Shown here: piece by piece, positions 18,086 to 27,560 of the stretch
Numbering within the stretch: the first letter of the stretch is position 1
Layout of the letters: each line of letters begins with the position of its first letter
DNA from: Polynucleobacter meluiroseus
GTDB taxonomy: Bacteria > Pseudomonadota > Gammaproteobacteria > Burkholderiales > Burkholderiaceae
Assembly (NCBI GenBank): GCA_945879115.1
Contig: CAMDUR010000006.1
Coordinates: 1-64,000, forward strand
DNA length: 64,000 nt
Direction of reading: 5' to 3'
Translations under genes and position numbers: made by a program
Notes under the pieces: generated by a model
What the model saw: the letters and a program-made list of their open reading frames with translations, nothing else
Databases searched by the model: none
Told to the model about the DNA's origin: nothing

Positions 18086-18913
18086 CTAAATCGGGTTGGG
18101 GATATCGATAAATTGGTGCTCAACACCCCATTTTTTCCATAAATGCTGACCAAGAGCCTGAATGCCATAGCGCTCTGTAGCATGATGACCAGCTGCAATG
18201 TAGGCTATGCCCACCTCCTGAGCAGCATGGAAGGTTGGTTCAGAAACTTCACCACTGATGTAAGCGTCCACTTTCATTGCAATGGCTTCTGTTATATAAC
18301 CCTGTGCAGCGCCAGTACACCATGCAATATTTTTAACTGGCTTATTGAGATCCCCGATCACCAAAGGATCGCGACCTAAACGGCTAGCCAAACTCCTTGC
18401 TAAATGCCCTAAAGTCCTCTGAGCCTCGTTAGTTTTGCCCCGCCATACCAAACCCTCAACTGCTCCATGAAAAGCTGCTGAAGAGGCTTTAGCATCGATC
18501 CAACCCATTACTTGGGCTAACTGAGCGTTGTTACCTAACTCTGTATGCAAGTCTAGGGGCAGGTGATAGGCAAACAAATTAATCTCATGTTCCATAAGTA
18601 ACTTCAGGCGAGTATGAAGCTGCCCCACCACTCGCACATCATCATTTTTCCAAAACCAACCATGGTGAACCAAAATGGCATCAGCCCCCTCTTCGATGGC
18701 GGCATCGATCAAAGCCAAACTAGCCGTAACACCCGTGACAATTTTCTTAATGGTGCTTTTGCCCTGAACTTGTAAACCATTGGGGCAATAATCTTTCACA
18801 CGGTTAACTTGTAACAAATCAGCCAAATAAACTGATAACTGATCTCGGTCGATGGACTTAGCTGTGTTGGTTTTAGTTTTGGCTTTAGGCTTTGTTGTAG
18901 ATTTAGCTTTCAT
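18086..18913 (-). CDS. Nif3-like dinuclear metal centre protein (YbgI family)
   Basis: 275 residues. Conserved metal-binding segments are ILVHHGWFW (HHG), [11 protein letters not shown], and the C-terminal [11 protein letters not shown], the standard pattern of NIF3/YbgI toroidal hexamers with a two-metal site. It may act as a GTP cyclohydrolase-like or other hydrolase; the true role is unsettled. The first 20 residues are a Lys/Thr-rich basic extension before the fold. It is upstream of petA on the same strand in the order common to Burkholderiales, and divergent from the protease at 18976. Confidence 0.88.
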   Translation of the reverse strand: MKAKSTTKPKAKTKTNTAKSIDRDQLSVYLADLLQVNRVKDYCPNGLQVQGKSTIKKIVTGVTASLALIDAAIEEGADAILVHHGWFWKNDDVRVVGQLHTRLKLLMEHEINLFAYHLPLDLHTELGNNAQLAQVMGWIDAKASSAAFHGAVEGLVWRGKTNEAQRTLGHLARSLASRLGRDPLVIGDLNKPVKNIAWCTGAAQGYITEAIAMKVDAYISGEVSEPTFHAAQEVGIAYIAAGHHATERYGIQALGQHLWKKWGVEHQFIDIPNPI

Positions 18914-18975
18914 GACTTAACAGGCCCTCTCAATATTTCTATGAATTTTCCCCAACATTCCATTAATCTAACAGC

Positions 18976-20172
18976 ATGTTGAAACATCTCTGGTTACTCT
19001 TTGCGCAAATCATTACTGCCCTATTGGCGGTGTTGTTCATTATCAGCACATTCAAACCGCAATGGTTAAATACCAGTGGCTTTAGTAGCTTTGGTAGTTT
19101 TGGTCAGTGGGGTAACTCAGGCACCATCACCATCAGAGAATCTCATGTTGATCCAAGCGTTCCTAACCCGGGCTCACATCATGAGGCCGCCAAAAAATCG
19201 ATGGCTTCAGTCGTTAATATTTTTACTTCCAAAAATACGCCAAAGACTAAAAAGAAAAATAATACGGATCCCAAGCAAGAAGATCCTTTATTTAAATTCT
19301 TTTTTGGAGACCCCTCAGACACTCAAGGAGACATCAACCCTAACTTAGGCTCTGGTGTCATTGTTAGCTCAGAAGGATTGATCCTTACTAACCAACACGT
19401 CATCGAAGGCGCAGATCAAATTGAAGTAGCCCTGGCTGATGGCAGAAAAACTAAAGCCATCTTAGTTGGTAGTGATCCAGATACAGATATCGCTGTTCTT
19501 AAAATTCAAATCCCTAATTTACCCACTTCAATTACTTTTGGAAAAATTGAATCAGTCAAAGTAGGCGATGTTGTTTTAGCGATTGGCAATCCATTTGGTG
19601 TTGGTCAAACTGTTACCTCAGGAATAGTTTCAGCATTAGGTAGAGATCACCTCGGTATCAATACTTTTGAGAACTTCATACAAACAGATGCTGCCATTAA
19701 TCCTGGCAACTCAGGTGGAGCTCTAGTTGATACAAGAGGTCATTTAATTGGTATCAATACAGCGATCTATTCTAGAAGCGGCGGGTCGATGGGTATTGGT
19801 TTTGCAATCCCTGTAAGCACTGCTAAAGAAGTGATGGAAGCGATTATTAAAAATGGTGGTGTGGTCAGAGGCTGGATAGGTGTTGAACCACAAAACATCA
19901 GTGCTGAGATGGCAAAAGCACTGAACATCACCAAGGCGGGTGTCTTAATTAACGGCACGCTTCAAGGTGGCCCTGCAGATAGAGCTGGGATAAAACCCGG
20001 AGATGTTTTAAAAAGTATTGATGGTAAAAATATCAGCGATATCACTGAACTACTTAACAAGATTGCTCAAATTACACCAGGCAATAAAGTCAAAGCAGTA
20101 ATTAATCGTAAAGGTAAAGATCTCGACCTTGAGATCCAGGTTGGTAAGAGACCCGGACCAAAGACTCGTTAG
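18976..20172 (+). CDS. Membrane-anchored Deg/HtrA-type serine protease with one PDZ
   Basis: 398 residues. An N-terminal hydrophobic helix (about 4-26) is followed by a trypsin-like domain with triad His141 (TNQHVIEG), Asp171 (DTDIAVLK) and Ser246 (NPGNSGGA), then one PDZ domain containing GPADRAGIKPGD. One anchor plus one PDZ is the DegS/HhoB-type plan, acting in periplasmic quality control. No Shine-Dalgarno is seen before the ATG. In related genomes this gene sits between nif3-petA and tatC, but here 15 kb of other genes intervene. Confidence 0.9.
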   Translation: MLKHLWLLFAQIITALLAVLFIISTFKPQWLNTSGFSSFGSFGQWGNSGTITIRESHVDPSVPNPGSHHEAAKKSMASVVNIFTSKNTPKTKKKNNTDPKQEDPLFKFFFGDPSDTQGDINPNLGSGVIVSSEGLILTNQHVIEGADQIEVALADGRKTKAILVGSDPDTDIAVLKIQIPNLPTSITFGKIESVKVGDVVLAIGNPFGVGQTVTSGIVSALGRDHLGINTFENFIQTDAAINPGNSGGALVDTRGHLIGINTAIYSRSGGSMGIGFAIPVSTAKEVMEAIIKNGGVVRGWIGVEPQNISAEMAKALNITKAGVLINGTLQGGPADRAGIKPGDVLKSIDGKNISDITELLNKIAQITPGNKVKAVINRKGKDLDLEIQVGKRPGPKTR

Positions 20173-20204
20173 ATTCGCTCAACACTTAATTAGTTAACGA
20201 CGTC

Positions 20205-20233
20205 AAAAAAACAGGGCCCCATAGGTCCCTGTT
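20205..20233 (-). terminator. Terminator of the ompW-like gene
   Basis: Seven-pair stem AACAGGG/CCCTGTT with a GC-rich inner part; read on the minus strand it is followed by seven T. It lies between convergent genes. Confidence 0.8.
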
Positions 20234-20258
20234 GATATTCAAGTACTGAGTTTTAAGC

Positions 20259-20870
20259 TTAGAACTTGTAAGTCACGCCTACTGATGTAGCGATTGGACT
20301 TAGATCTAATGTTCCTGCAGAAACTCCTGCAGACAACACATCGGTTTTAATCTGGATGTATTTCACATCAAGATTAATACCCCAGTTTTTAGTCAACATA
20401 TAATCAGCGCCAATTTGAGCTGCATAACCAATGCTTGATTTTTCAACCGAATAAAAATCACTTCCATTATTCAGCTCACGACTTCGAAAACGAGTGTAGT
20501 TAATGCCAGCGCCCACATATGGCTTCAATGGGCCAAATTGTGTGAAGTGGTATTGAGCCAATAATGTTGGTGGGAGCGCCGTTACTGTTCCAAGAGATGC
20601 TTGGCCAGCCTTAACTTCAACACGCTGGGGATACGACAAAACTAACTCTGCTGCGATATTCTTATTAAAGAAGTATGTAATGTCTACTTCTGGAATTGTT
20701 TGATTTTTAGCATTGACATTTAAAGTCTGTGCGGCTCCAGTTTGGCCATTATCCCAATTCAAATTCGTTGCACGAACACGAACCATCCAAGGGTTCTCCT
20801 GTGCAATTGCATTAAATGACAAAGCTACCAACATACTTAAAGCTAATTTACTAATTATTCTTGTTTTCAT
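20259..20870 (-). CDS. ompW: OmpW family outer membrane protein
   Basis: 203 residues. A signal peptide ends near NAIAQ-EN, followed by alternating beta-strand sequence typical of the eight-stranded OmpW barrel (NPWMVRVRATNLNW, VDITYFFNKNIAAELVL, LKPYVGAGINYTRF, and the terminal aromatic in VGVTYKF). OmpW-type barrels pass small hydrophobic molecules. The frame could open ten codons upstream, but the ATG at 20868-20870 has GGAAGAG in front. A perfect FNR-type box lies 113 bases upstream of the start codon. Confidence 0.88.
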   Translation of the reverse strand: MKTRIISKLALSMLVALSFNAIAQENPWMVRVRATNLNWDNGQTGAAQTLNVNAKNQTIPEVDITYFFNKNIAAELVLSYPQRVEVKAGQASLGTVTALPPTLLAQYHFTQFGPLKPYVGAGINYTRFRSRELNNGSDFYSVEKSSIGYAAQIGADYMLTKNWGINLDVKYIQIKTDVLSAGVSAGTLDLSPIATSVGVTYKF

Positions 20871-20982
20871 TTTCTCTTCCTTATTTATAATCACTAACAA
20901 GGAAAGGTTAAACAGCTTTAATAAAGTAACAATTGATGCAGGTCAAATGGAACAGGCTTTAAATGAATGCCTAATGAATTTA

Positions 20983-20996
20983 TTGATTTAGATCAA
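20983..20996 (-). promoter_or_regulatory. FNR-type box upstream of ompW
   Basis: TTGAT-TTAG-ATCAA is an exact match to the FNR consensus TTGAT-N4-ATCAA. A weak -10 (TTTAAA, 20958-20963 on the minus strand) is about 29 bases centre to centre downstream, close to class II FNR activation geometry. E. coli ompW is known to be FNR-regulated. Confidence 0.6.
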
Positions 20997-21030
20997 TAAA
21001 ACCATCGCATTAGTAGCTTTTGGAGTTGGC

Positions 21031-21765
21031 TTAATGCGCCAAAATCTTAGATAAGAAATCTTTTGCTCTTGGACTTCTATCTTCAGGCTTATTAAAGAAA
21101 TCGTCTTTAGCACAATCTTCAACAATTTTGCCTTCATCCATAAAAATAACGCGGTGGCTGACCTTGCGTGCAAACCCCATTTCATGAGTTACACACATCA
21201 TCGTCATACCCTCTTGAGCGAGCTTCACCATGACGTCCAACACTTCGCCTACCATCTCAGGATCAAGAGCTGATGTAGGTTCATCAAATAGCATCACGAT
21301 GGGATCCATGCTCAATGCTCTAGCAATCGCTACCCGTTGCTGTTGACCACCAGATAATTGACCTGGGAACTTATCTTTGTGTGCAAACAGGCCAACACGC
21401 TCAAGATACTTAAGACCATGTGCAACAGCCTCTTCTTTGCTTCGCCTTAAAACTTTAATTTGGGCTAGAGTTAAGTTTTCAGTCACTGATAAATGAGGAA
21501 ATAACTCAAAGTGCTGGAAAACCATACCAACGCGTGAACGCAGCTTTGGTAAATTAGTTTTAGGATCGTGAACAGCGATGCCATCCACTGTAATCTCACC
21601 TTGCTGGAATGGCTCTAGGGCGTTAATGGTTTTAATCAAAGTAGATTTACCAGAACCGGATGGTCCACAAACTACAACGACTTCACCTTTTTTGATGTCA
21701 GTGGTGCAGTCAGTTAGCACTTGGAAACTACCGTACCATTTGGAGACGTTTTTCATTTCAATCAT
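21031..21765 (-). CDS. gltL: Amino-acid ABC transporter ATP-binding protein (GltL/GlnQ type)
   Basis: 244 residues. Walker [10 protein letters not shown] at 34-42, signature LSGGQQQR, Walker [12 protein letters not shown] and the H-loop histidine in CVTHEMGF. It powers import by the two permeases encoded just upstream (GltK, GltJ) and the binding protein GltI, a polar amino-acid set most like the glutamate/aspartate system. Operon order is gltI-gltJ-gltK-gltL on the minus strand. Confidence 0.9.
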   Translation of the reverse strand: MIEMKNVSKWYGSFQVLTDCTTDIKKGEVVVVCGPSGSGKSTLIKTINALEPFQQGEITVDGIAVHDPKTNLPKLRSRVGMVFQHFELFPHLSVTENLTLAQIKVLRRSKEEAVAHGLKYLERVGLFAHKDKFPGQLSGGQQQRVAIARALSMDPIVMLFDEPTSALDPEMVGEVLDVMVKLAQEGMTMMCVTHEMGFARKVSHRVIFMDEGKIVEDCAKDDFFNKPEDRSPRAKDFLSKILAH

Positions 21766-21835
21766 GGTGATCTCTTATGTCTTTTTTCTTTATTATTTAA
21801 TTTAGTTATTTTGCTCTTAATTTGTTTCTTGGGTG

Positions 21836-22501
21836 TTAACGAATAATCGCAACGCGCTGCTGCAATACTCTTACTAATTTAGATAAGCTAAAGCAGATTA
21901 GGAAGTAAATAACAGCTGCCGCTAAATAAGTTTCAATCGGACGACCAAAGTTTTTACCCGCGACCTCAAAACCTTTCAGCATGTCATAGGCACCAATGGC
22001 ATAAACCAAAGAAGTGTCTTGGAACAAGATAATCGTTTGTGTCAACAGCACAGGGATCATATTGCGGAAAGCCTGAGGCAAAATGATTAAACGCATATTT
22101 TGCGAGTAGGTCATGCCCATCGCTTGCCCTGCATGAACTTGGCCTCTTGATATCGACTGGATACCTGAGCGCATGATCTCGCAAAAGAACGCTGCCTCAA
22201 ATGCCACAAAAGTAATGATAGCTGACGCTTCAGCACCAATAGGGCGCCCTAAAATCGTAGGCATTAACAAGAAGAACCATAAAATCACCATCACCAAAGG
22301 GATGGAGCGCATCAAATTGACATAAGCTGCTGCCGGAACTGCTAAAAATGGTTTGCCAGATAAGCGCATCAACGCTAAAAGCGTACCAAAGAAAATACCG
22401 CCCACTGTTGCAATAACGGTTAGCTGAATACTAAAAATGAAACCACTGAGCACATAGCTTCGAATGAGCTCCCAACTATAAAAGGAAAGATCGATATTCA
22501 T
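21836..22501 (-). CDS. gltK: Amino-acid ABC transporter permease GltK
   Basis: 221 residues, five predicted membrane helices and the EAA coupling motif in GIQSISRGQVHAGQAMGMTYSQNMRLIILPQAFRNM. Partner of GltJ; the pair forms the membrane channel. The 16-base gap to gltJ and shared strand support one operon. Substrate class is inferred from the set. Confidence 0.88.
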   Translation of the reverse strand: MNIDLSFYSWELIRSYVLSGFIFSIQLTVIATVGGIFFGTLLALMRLSGKPFLAVPAAAYVNLMRSIPLVMVILWFFLLMPTILGRPIGAEASAIITFVAFEAAFFCEIMRSGIQSISRGQVHAGQAMGMTYSQNMRLIILPQAFRNMIPVLLTQTIILFQDTSLVYAIGAYDMLKGFEVAGKNFGRPIETYLAAAVIYFLICFSLSKLVRVLQQRVAIIR

Positions 22502-22516
22502 ATAATCATCTTCCTT

Positions 22517-23284
22517 TTAATGTCCACCGCTGCTTGGGGCAGCAATAAAACCAGGAACTCTTGTTTTAGACTCAATCAAAGCCATCACTCGGTTCACGGT
22601 GAGTGCTGAAATGGCATACAAGGCAGTCACGCCCAAATAAATCTCAATGCCTCTAGAGGTCTCTTCTTGTGCTTGCATAGCAAATAAAGTCAGCTCAGTT
22701 ACTGAGACAGCAAAAGCAACAGAAGAGTTTTTAATGATGTTCATTGATTCTGAGGTCAAGGGCGGAATCACAATCCGCAAAGCCATCGGCAAAATCACAT
22801 AACGATAAGATTGCACCGTAGTCAAACCCATCGCCATCGCAGCAAAACGCTGACCTCTTGGTAAGGCTCCAATACCAGCTCTTACCTGCTCCGCAATACG
22901 TGATGAGGTAAAGAAACCAAGAGCAAGACTGACTAAAATAAATGAAGAGAAACCCTTCATGACCGGGAAAAATGCCGGTAATACGTGGTACCAAAGAAAT
23001 ACTTGAACCAGTACAGGAATATTTCTGAAAAGCTCCACCCAAGCGTTACCTAGGGTTGCTAAACAGCGAGTTAACAAAGTATCAGGGGGTAAGGTTCTAA
23101 GGGTACCCATCAGGACACCTAAAACCATTGCAACAACTAAACCTAGAGCTGAAACCGACATGGTCCAACCCCAAGCTGACAACATCCAATCTATGTAAGT
23201 GATTTCTCCACCTGTACCAAAACATACAGGGGAGAAATCCTCTTCTAAAGTGCTCTTACAAAATACTTCCCAATTCCAAGACAT
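22517..23284 (-). CDS. gltJ: Amino-acid ABC transporter permease GltJ
   Basis: 255 residues. The N-terminus WNWEVFCKS...YIDWMLSAWGWTMSVSALGL and the EAA motif region GIGALPRGQRFAAMAMGLTTVQSYRYVILPMALR match GltJ of the glutamate/aspartate uptake system. It carries about five helices. It sits between gltI and gltK. Confidence 0.88.
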   Translation of the reverse strand: MSWNWEVFCKSTLEEDFSPVCFGTGGEITYIDWMLSAWGWTMSVSALGLVVAMVLGVLMGTLRTLPPDTLLTRCLATLGNAWVELFRNIPVLVQVFLWYHVLPAFFPVMKGFSSFILVSLALGFFTSSRIAEQVRAGIGALPRGQRFAAMAMGLTTVQSYRYVILPMALRIVIPPLTSESMNIIKNSSVAFAVSVTELTLFAMQAQEETSRGIEIYLGVTALYAISALTVNRVMALIESKTRVPGFIAAPSSGGH

Positions 23285-23348
23285 CTAATAATTACTTTCA
23301 TGTTACTTAGTTAGGGAGTTATTTTACTTTCTATTACTTTTAATATTT

Positions 23349-24245
23349 TTACTTCTTTGCGTACTCTTCAGCAGGTTTGTCATTTGGATTAGCCCATGCA
23401 TCTTTAGTACTTGCAGATAGCGCTAAACCAACTTTATTACCTTTTGGAGGAATTGGTTGTAAAAACCACTTATCCCACAACTTAGCCAAAGAACCGTCTT
23501 TCATCATCTGCTTGATGCTGTCATCAACAGACTTCTTAAAGGCTGGGTCATCTTTACGGATCATGATGGCGATTGGCTCAACGGCAATCACTTCACCAAC
23601 AATCTTAAAGTCAGCTGGATTTTTAGCGTTAGCAATGTTACCGGCCAAAATAGAGCCATCCATCACAAACGCATCAGCACGGCCAGACTCTAACAACAAG
23701 AAGCTGTCAGCGTGGTCTTTACCAAATACTTCTTCAAAGTTCACATTGTTAGCGCGCTCGTGCTTACGTAACAACTGAACAGATGTTGTACCTGTTGTTG
23801 TAGCAACTTTTTTACCATTTAACTGAGCTAAAGAGTTGATTGTTGAATTTGCCTTAACAGCAATACGCACCTCTTCAACATAAGTTGTTACAGCAAATGA
23901 CACATCTTTTTGACGTGTTGCATTGTTTGTTGTTGAACCGCACTCAATATCAACAGTGCCGTTAGCAACAAGTGGTAAACGATTTTGTGAGGTTACAGCT
24001 TGATACTTGATGTCAAGCTTGTTTAATTTCAATTGCTTTTGAACATCACCTAAAACACGTGTACAGATCTCAACATGGTATCCAGCATATTTGCCATCAC
24101 CCACGGTGTATGACAAGGCGCCTGAAGACTCACGCACACCCATCGTTACAGCACCAGATGACTTAATCTTAGCCAATGTATCTGCTTGTGCAGATACGAT
24201 CAAACCTAAACCTAGCATTGCAGCTACTAATAAATTTTTCTTCAT
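23349..24245 (-). CDS. gltI: Glutamate/aspartate-type periplasmic binding protein
   Basis: 298 residues with a signal peptide cleaved after VSAQA and the family 3 solute-binding fold (GAVTMGVRESSGALSYT..., VANGTVDIECGSTTNNATRQKDVSFAVTTY). The ESSGALSYT and TNNATRQK segments are typical of GltI, so glutamate/aspartate is the most likely ligand. The ATG at 24243-24245 has AAAGGAAC in front; an upstream in-frame start is not used. First gene of the transport operon. A TATAAA (near 24310) could be its -10 box. Confidence 0.9.
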   Translation of the reverse strand: MKKNLLVAAMLGLGLIVSAQADTLAKIKSSGAVTMGVRESSGALSYTVGDGKYAGYHVEICTRVLGDVQKQLKLNKLDIKYQAVTSQNRLPLVANGTVDIECGSTTNNATRQKDVSFAVTTYVEEVRIAVKANSTINSLAQLNGKKVATTTGTTSVQLLRKHERANNVNFEEVFGKDHADSFLLLESGRADAFVMDGSILAGNIANAKNPADFKIVGEVIAVEPIAIMIRKDDPAFKKSVDDSIKQMMKDGSLAKLWDKWFLQPIPPKGNKVGLALSASTKDAWANPNDKPAEEYAKK

Positions 24246-24368
24246 TATTGTTCCTTTGTTGTTATAAAAAACCAATCAATAAGTCCCCAATCAGGCGAAA
24301 AGCCAGATTTATACTTTTTAGCAGATTTTCAGAAATAAAGGGAGGGGGTAAGCCCCTATTTTGTGCAT

Positions 24369-25787
24369 TTAAGCACTCAGAATCAAACTAATCTTAGTCC
24401 CTGACCGATAAGTATCACAATCTAATGTATATGGGCTTTCTAAAACGACCTTTAAGCTATGTTGCAATGCAATTTCTTTTACGATTGAGAGTCCCAAGCC
24501 GCTTCCCAGCTCCTTACTATCGCCCCTAAAGAATCTGTTAAAAACTTTATTTTGGTATTGCGATGGAATTCCTGGACCATCATCAATCACACTTAACGAT
24601 CTGTCACATAATCTAATTGTTACATGACTGCCTCTTGGGCAATAGCGAACAGCGTTATCAATTAGATTGCCAATACATTCCGATAAGAGCACCTCTGATC
24701 CTTGAATCTTTAAGTGAGGTACTTTAATATCTACACCCAAATCTATTCCTAATTTTTGAGCATTTGAGTAATTATCAATAACCAATTGTTTAGATAACTC
24801 AACTAAATCAATTTCCTTACTTAAATCTATCTCATAACCATGCTCAGCCCTAGTCATTGACAACAATTGCTCCGTTAATCGTACAGAAGCATCAGCAGTT
24901 TTAGAAAGTCCATCAATAATTTTTGATAGGTCATCATTCATCACTTCTTTTTTTGCTAGGCCAATTTGAGTTTTTACAATAGCCCAGGGAGTTCTTAATT
25001 GATGAGCCGCATTACCAATAAATATTTTTCGAAGATTTACCAAATTAGTCAACCTAGATAGATAGGTATTTAAACTTTCAATCAAAGGAACCAATTCTTT
25101 AGGAACGCGCTGGCTATCAATGATTGATAGATCTGATTCCTCTCTATTTTCTAAAGACTGACTTAGCCCATTAATGGGTTTTAAGCTTTTACTAATTGCC
25201 AACCAAATTAGGCCTGTCAAGGCACTCAATAATAATGTTTGGCCGGTTAAAAGCTCTCGCAAGATATGAGAAATCAGCGTCTTACGAGCCTCTAGAGTTT
25301 CAGCCACTTTAATTGTCACTAAACCTTTAATATCCGGCCTTGCTTTGGGAGCGCTACTTTCAACTAATGAATGTTTTAAAACGGCCAGCCTAATTGGAGC
25401 ACCATTGATTTCTTGGTCATAAAAGCTCACTAAAGAAAAGTAATTAACTCCATTTGCATTTAATTCACCAGAGGTGGGAAGTGATGCGTTCCCAACTAAA
25501 TGTTCTCCATTGAAATCAAGAACTTCATAAAAAAATCTAGAGCCTATATTATTTTCAAATAAGTAAGTTACTGACTGAGGAACTTCAACCTTTAACTTGC
25601 CGTCCACAAGCTTAAGCTCCTCAGCAACACTTCGAGCTGCAATATAAAGAGATCGATCGTAAGCCGCATTTGCTGCATCAACTGCATTTTTGTAAGAGAA
25701 AAAAGTATTAATAAGTATTAATAGAAGTAATGGCAGTACAAGCCAGATAAATAATGCCTGTTTTAATGATTTTCTCCCCCAGGTCAT
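24369..25787 (-). CDS. TctE-like sensor histidine kinase
   Basis: 472 residues. An N-terminal membrane helix (about 11-31), a periplasmic 2CSK-type sensor region, a second helix (about 186-205), a HAMP-like linker, the phosphorylated His262 in GNAAHQLRTPW, the N box (CIGNLIDNAVRYCPRG), and G boxes DDGPGIP and GSGLGLSIV. The N-terminal sensor and the divergent tripartite transporter suggest a TctE role, sensing a carboxylic acid in the periplasm. Its start overlaps the response regulator stop by one base (TAATG). Confidence 0.85.
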   Translation of the reverse strand: MTWGRKSLKQALFIWLVLPLLLLILINTFFSYKNAVDAANAAYDRSLYIAARSVAEELKLVDGKLKVEVPQSVTYLFENNIGSRFFYEVLDFNGEHLVGNASLPTSGELNANGVNYFSLVSFYDQEINGAPIRLAVLKHSLVESSAPKARPDIKGLVTIKVAETLEARKTLISHILRELLTGQTLLLSALTGLIWLAISKSLKPINGLSQSLENREESDLSIIDSQRVPKELVPLIESLNTYLSRLTNLVNLRKIFIGNAAHQLRTPWAIVKTQIGLAKKEVMNDDLSKIIDGLSKTADASVRLTEQLLSMTRAEHGYEIDLSKEIDLVELSKQLVIDNYSNAQKLGIDLGVDIKVPHLKIQGSEVLLSECIGNLIDNAVRYCPRGSHVTIRLCDRSLSVIDDGPGIPSQYQNKVFNRFFRGDSKELGSGLGLSIVKEIALQHSLKVVLESPYTLDCDTYRSGTKISLILSA

Positions 25788-26452
25788 TACTCAATCCTTA
25801 GCATGTAACCAATACCTCTGACTGTTGAAATTTCAAAACCATACTCCTGATTAATTTTTTTTCTAATTCGGTACACAAGGACTTCAATGGCATCTACTGC
25901 TGCTGTCTCATTTTGAAAAACTTGATCATGCAAGAATTCTTTAGCAATAACTCTATTTTTTCTCTCAAAAAGAATGCTCAAGAGCATACCCTCTCTTGGC
26001 GTTAAGGGTATCAATTCCCTATTATAAAAAAAACTATTGGCGCTTTTGTCAAAGCTAATGGCGCCATAAGACTCTATTTGATTAACGATTTGTGGGGCCC
26101 TTCTTAGTAGTGCATGTACTCTCGCATCTAATTCATCTAAGTCAAATGGCTTAGGTAAGTAATCATCTGCACCTGCATTGAGACCTTTAACACGATCCCC
26201 AACATCCGCTCTTGCCGTCAGAATTAAAACTGGTACAAAGTCTTTTCTGGATCTAATTTCTTGTAAAACTGACAAACCATCTCGCTTGGGTAAATTGAGA
26301 TCCAAAATAACCAGCTTGTAATCATGATTAAGTAATTGTTGAGCAGCTTCGCTACCGTCCATTGCCAAAGTAACATCAAGCCCCATTTTTCTGAGCGCAG
26401 AGCCTAACCAAAGGGCTAATTCTTGAGTGTCTTCAACAAGTAAAACTTTCAT
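25787..26452 (-). CDS. TctD-like OmpR-family response regulator
   Basis: 221 residues. Receiver domain with acidic residues near the N-terminus (VEDTQ), phospho-acceptor Asp51 (VILDLNLP) and the conserved Lys in LPKPFDLDEL; then a winged-helix DNA-binding domain with TPREGMLLSILFERKN and VDAIEVLVYRIRKKI. It is the first gene of the pair with the kinase and is divergent from the transporter genes. Two direct repeats TTGACAG with 11-base phasing (26474-26491) in the intergenic region suit its DNA binding. Confidence 0.88.
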   Translation of the reverse strand: MKVLLVEDTQELALWLGSALRKMGLDVTLAMDGSEAAQQLLNHDYKLVILDLNLPKRDGLSVLQEIRSRKDFVPVLILTARADVGDRVKGLNAGADDYLPKPFDLDELDARVHALLRRAPQIVNQIESYGAISFDKSANSFFYNRELIPLTPREGMLLSILFERKNRVIAKEFLHDQVFQNETAAVDAIEVLVYRIRKKINQEYGFEISTVRGIGYMLRIE

Positions 26453-26473
26453 TAGGGTAAAACCTTAGTCCTT

Positions 26474-26491
26474 TTGACAGCCAATTGACAG
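26474..26491 (+). promoter_or_regulatory. Direct repeats TTGACAG-N4-TTGACAG, candidate TctD site
   Basis: Two identical seven-base repeats start 11 bases apart, one helical turn, in the 127-base region between the tctD-like and tctC-like starts. OmpR-family regulators bind such tandem sites. The repeats also resemble -35 boxes, so promoter duplication is an alternative. Confidence 0.4.
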
Positions 26492-26579
26492 TGGCTTTTG
26501 TAATGATCGAGTGGTCATAGCTATATGGCGGCAGTTATTTAGCAATTTAACTAATTTATCAAATGAATGGGAGTTATCG

Positions 26580-27560
26580 ATGAAATTATCACGTAGAGAT
26601 TTTCTATCATATAGCACTGCTTTAGGAGCAAGTGGCTTATTGCCATTTAATGTTTTTGCACAAGTAAAACCACTCTTTGAAGCAATTAATATGTTTGTTC
26701 CAGCTGCACCGGGCGGCGGCTGGGATGGTACAGCGCGGGCCATTGAAATAGCTGCTAAAGAGGCTGGCCTTGTAGGAGTCTTTCAATTTGAAAACGTTGG
26801 TGGGGCTGGTGGTATGGTAGGTCTTCCTCGTTTCGTTAACCAACGCAAAGGTCAGGGTAATACATTGATGATCGGTGGCTCTGTAATGGTCGGTGCTGCG
26901 ATTACAAATAAAAGTCCAGTCACCATGAAAGATGTAACACCAATTGCAAAATTGACAGAAGAAGCTGGCGTGATTGCAGTACCTGTTGATGGCAAGATTA
27001 AAAACTGGAAGGACCTTGAGGCTGCATTTAAAGCTAATCCAAAAGCAGTATCAGTTGCTGGCGGAAGTGCTGGTGGTACGGACCATCAATTGCTTGGTTT
27101 AATTATTAAGGCACTTGGTAAAAACCCAAGAGATGCTGCTTATGTAGCTTTTGCTGGCGGTGGCCCTGCTAACGCTGCTATTTTGGGCGGTCAAGTCACT
27201 GCAGGTATTTCTGGATACTCCGAATTTGAAGAGCAGATCAAAGCTGGTCGTATGCGTGCGATTGCTGTTTCAGGTAACAAGCGTATCCCCGGCGTTGATG
27301 TACCAACACTAAAAGAGTTGGGTGTTAACGTGACTGCAGCTAACTGGCGCGGTGTATTTGCTGCTCCTGGCATCAATGCACAGCAAAAAGCAGCTTTGGT
27401 GGATCTTGTAACTAAGATGCATGCGTCTAAGGGTTGGAAAGAAACTCTAGAGAAGAGAAAGTGGACTGATGTGTTCACAGCCGGCGATGCATTTGATGCA
27501 CAAATCAAACAAAGCATTTCTGATACAGAAAGTGTCTTGAAAGAACTTGGTCTAGCATGA
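26580..27560 (+). CDS. TctC-type tricarboxylate binding protein with twin-arginine signal
   Basis: 326 residues. The signal sequence starts MKLSRRDFLSYSTALGASG and has the SRRDFL twin-arginine motif, so export is probably by Tat. The mature part has the Bug/TctC fold markers (FVPAAPGGGWDGTAR, NVGGAGGMVG, AYVAFAGGGPANAAILGGQ). It captures a carboxylate for the TctAB permease. The frame opens 23 codons earlier, but GGGAG precedes the ATG at 26580. It overlaps tctB by four bases (ATGA). Confidence 0.9.
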   Translation: MKLSRRDFLSYSTALGASGLLPFNVFAQVKPLFEAINMFVPAAPGGGWDGTARAIEIAAKEAGLVGVFQFENVGGAGGMVGLPRFVNQRKGQGNTLMIGGSVMVGAAITNKSPVTMKDVTPIAKLTEEAGVIAVPVDGKIKNWKDLEAAFKANPKAVSVAGGSAGGTDHQLLGLIIKALGKNPRDAAYVAFAGGGPANAAILGGQVTAGISGYSEFEEQIKAGRMRAIAVSGNKRIPGVDVPTLKELGVNVTAANWRGVFAAPGINAQQKAALVDLVTKMHASKGWKETLEKRKWTDVFTAGDAFDAQIKQSISDTESVLKELGLA

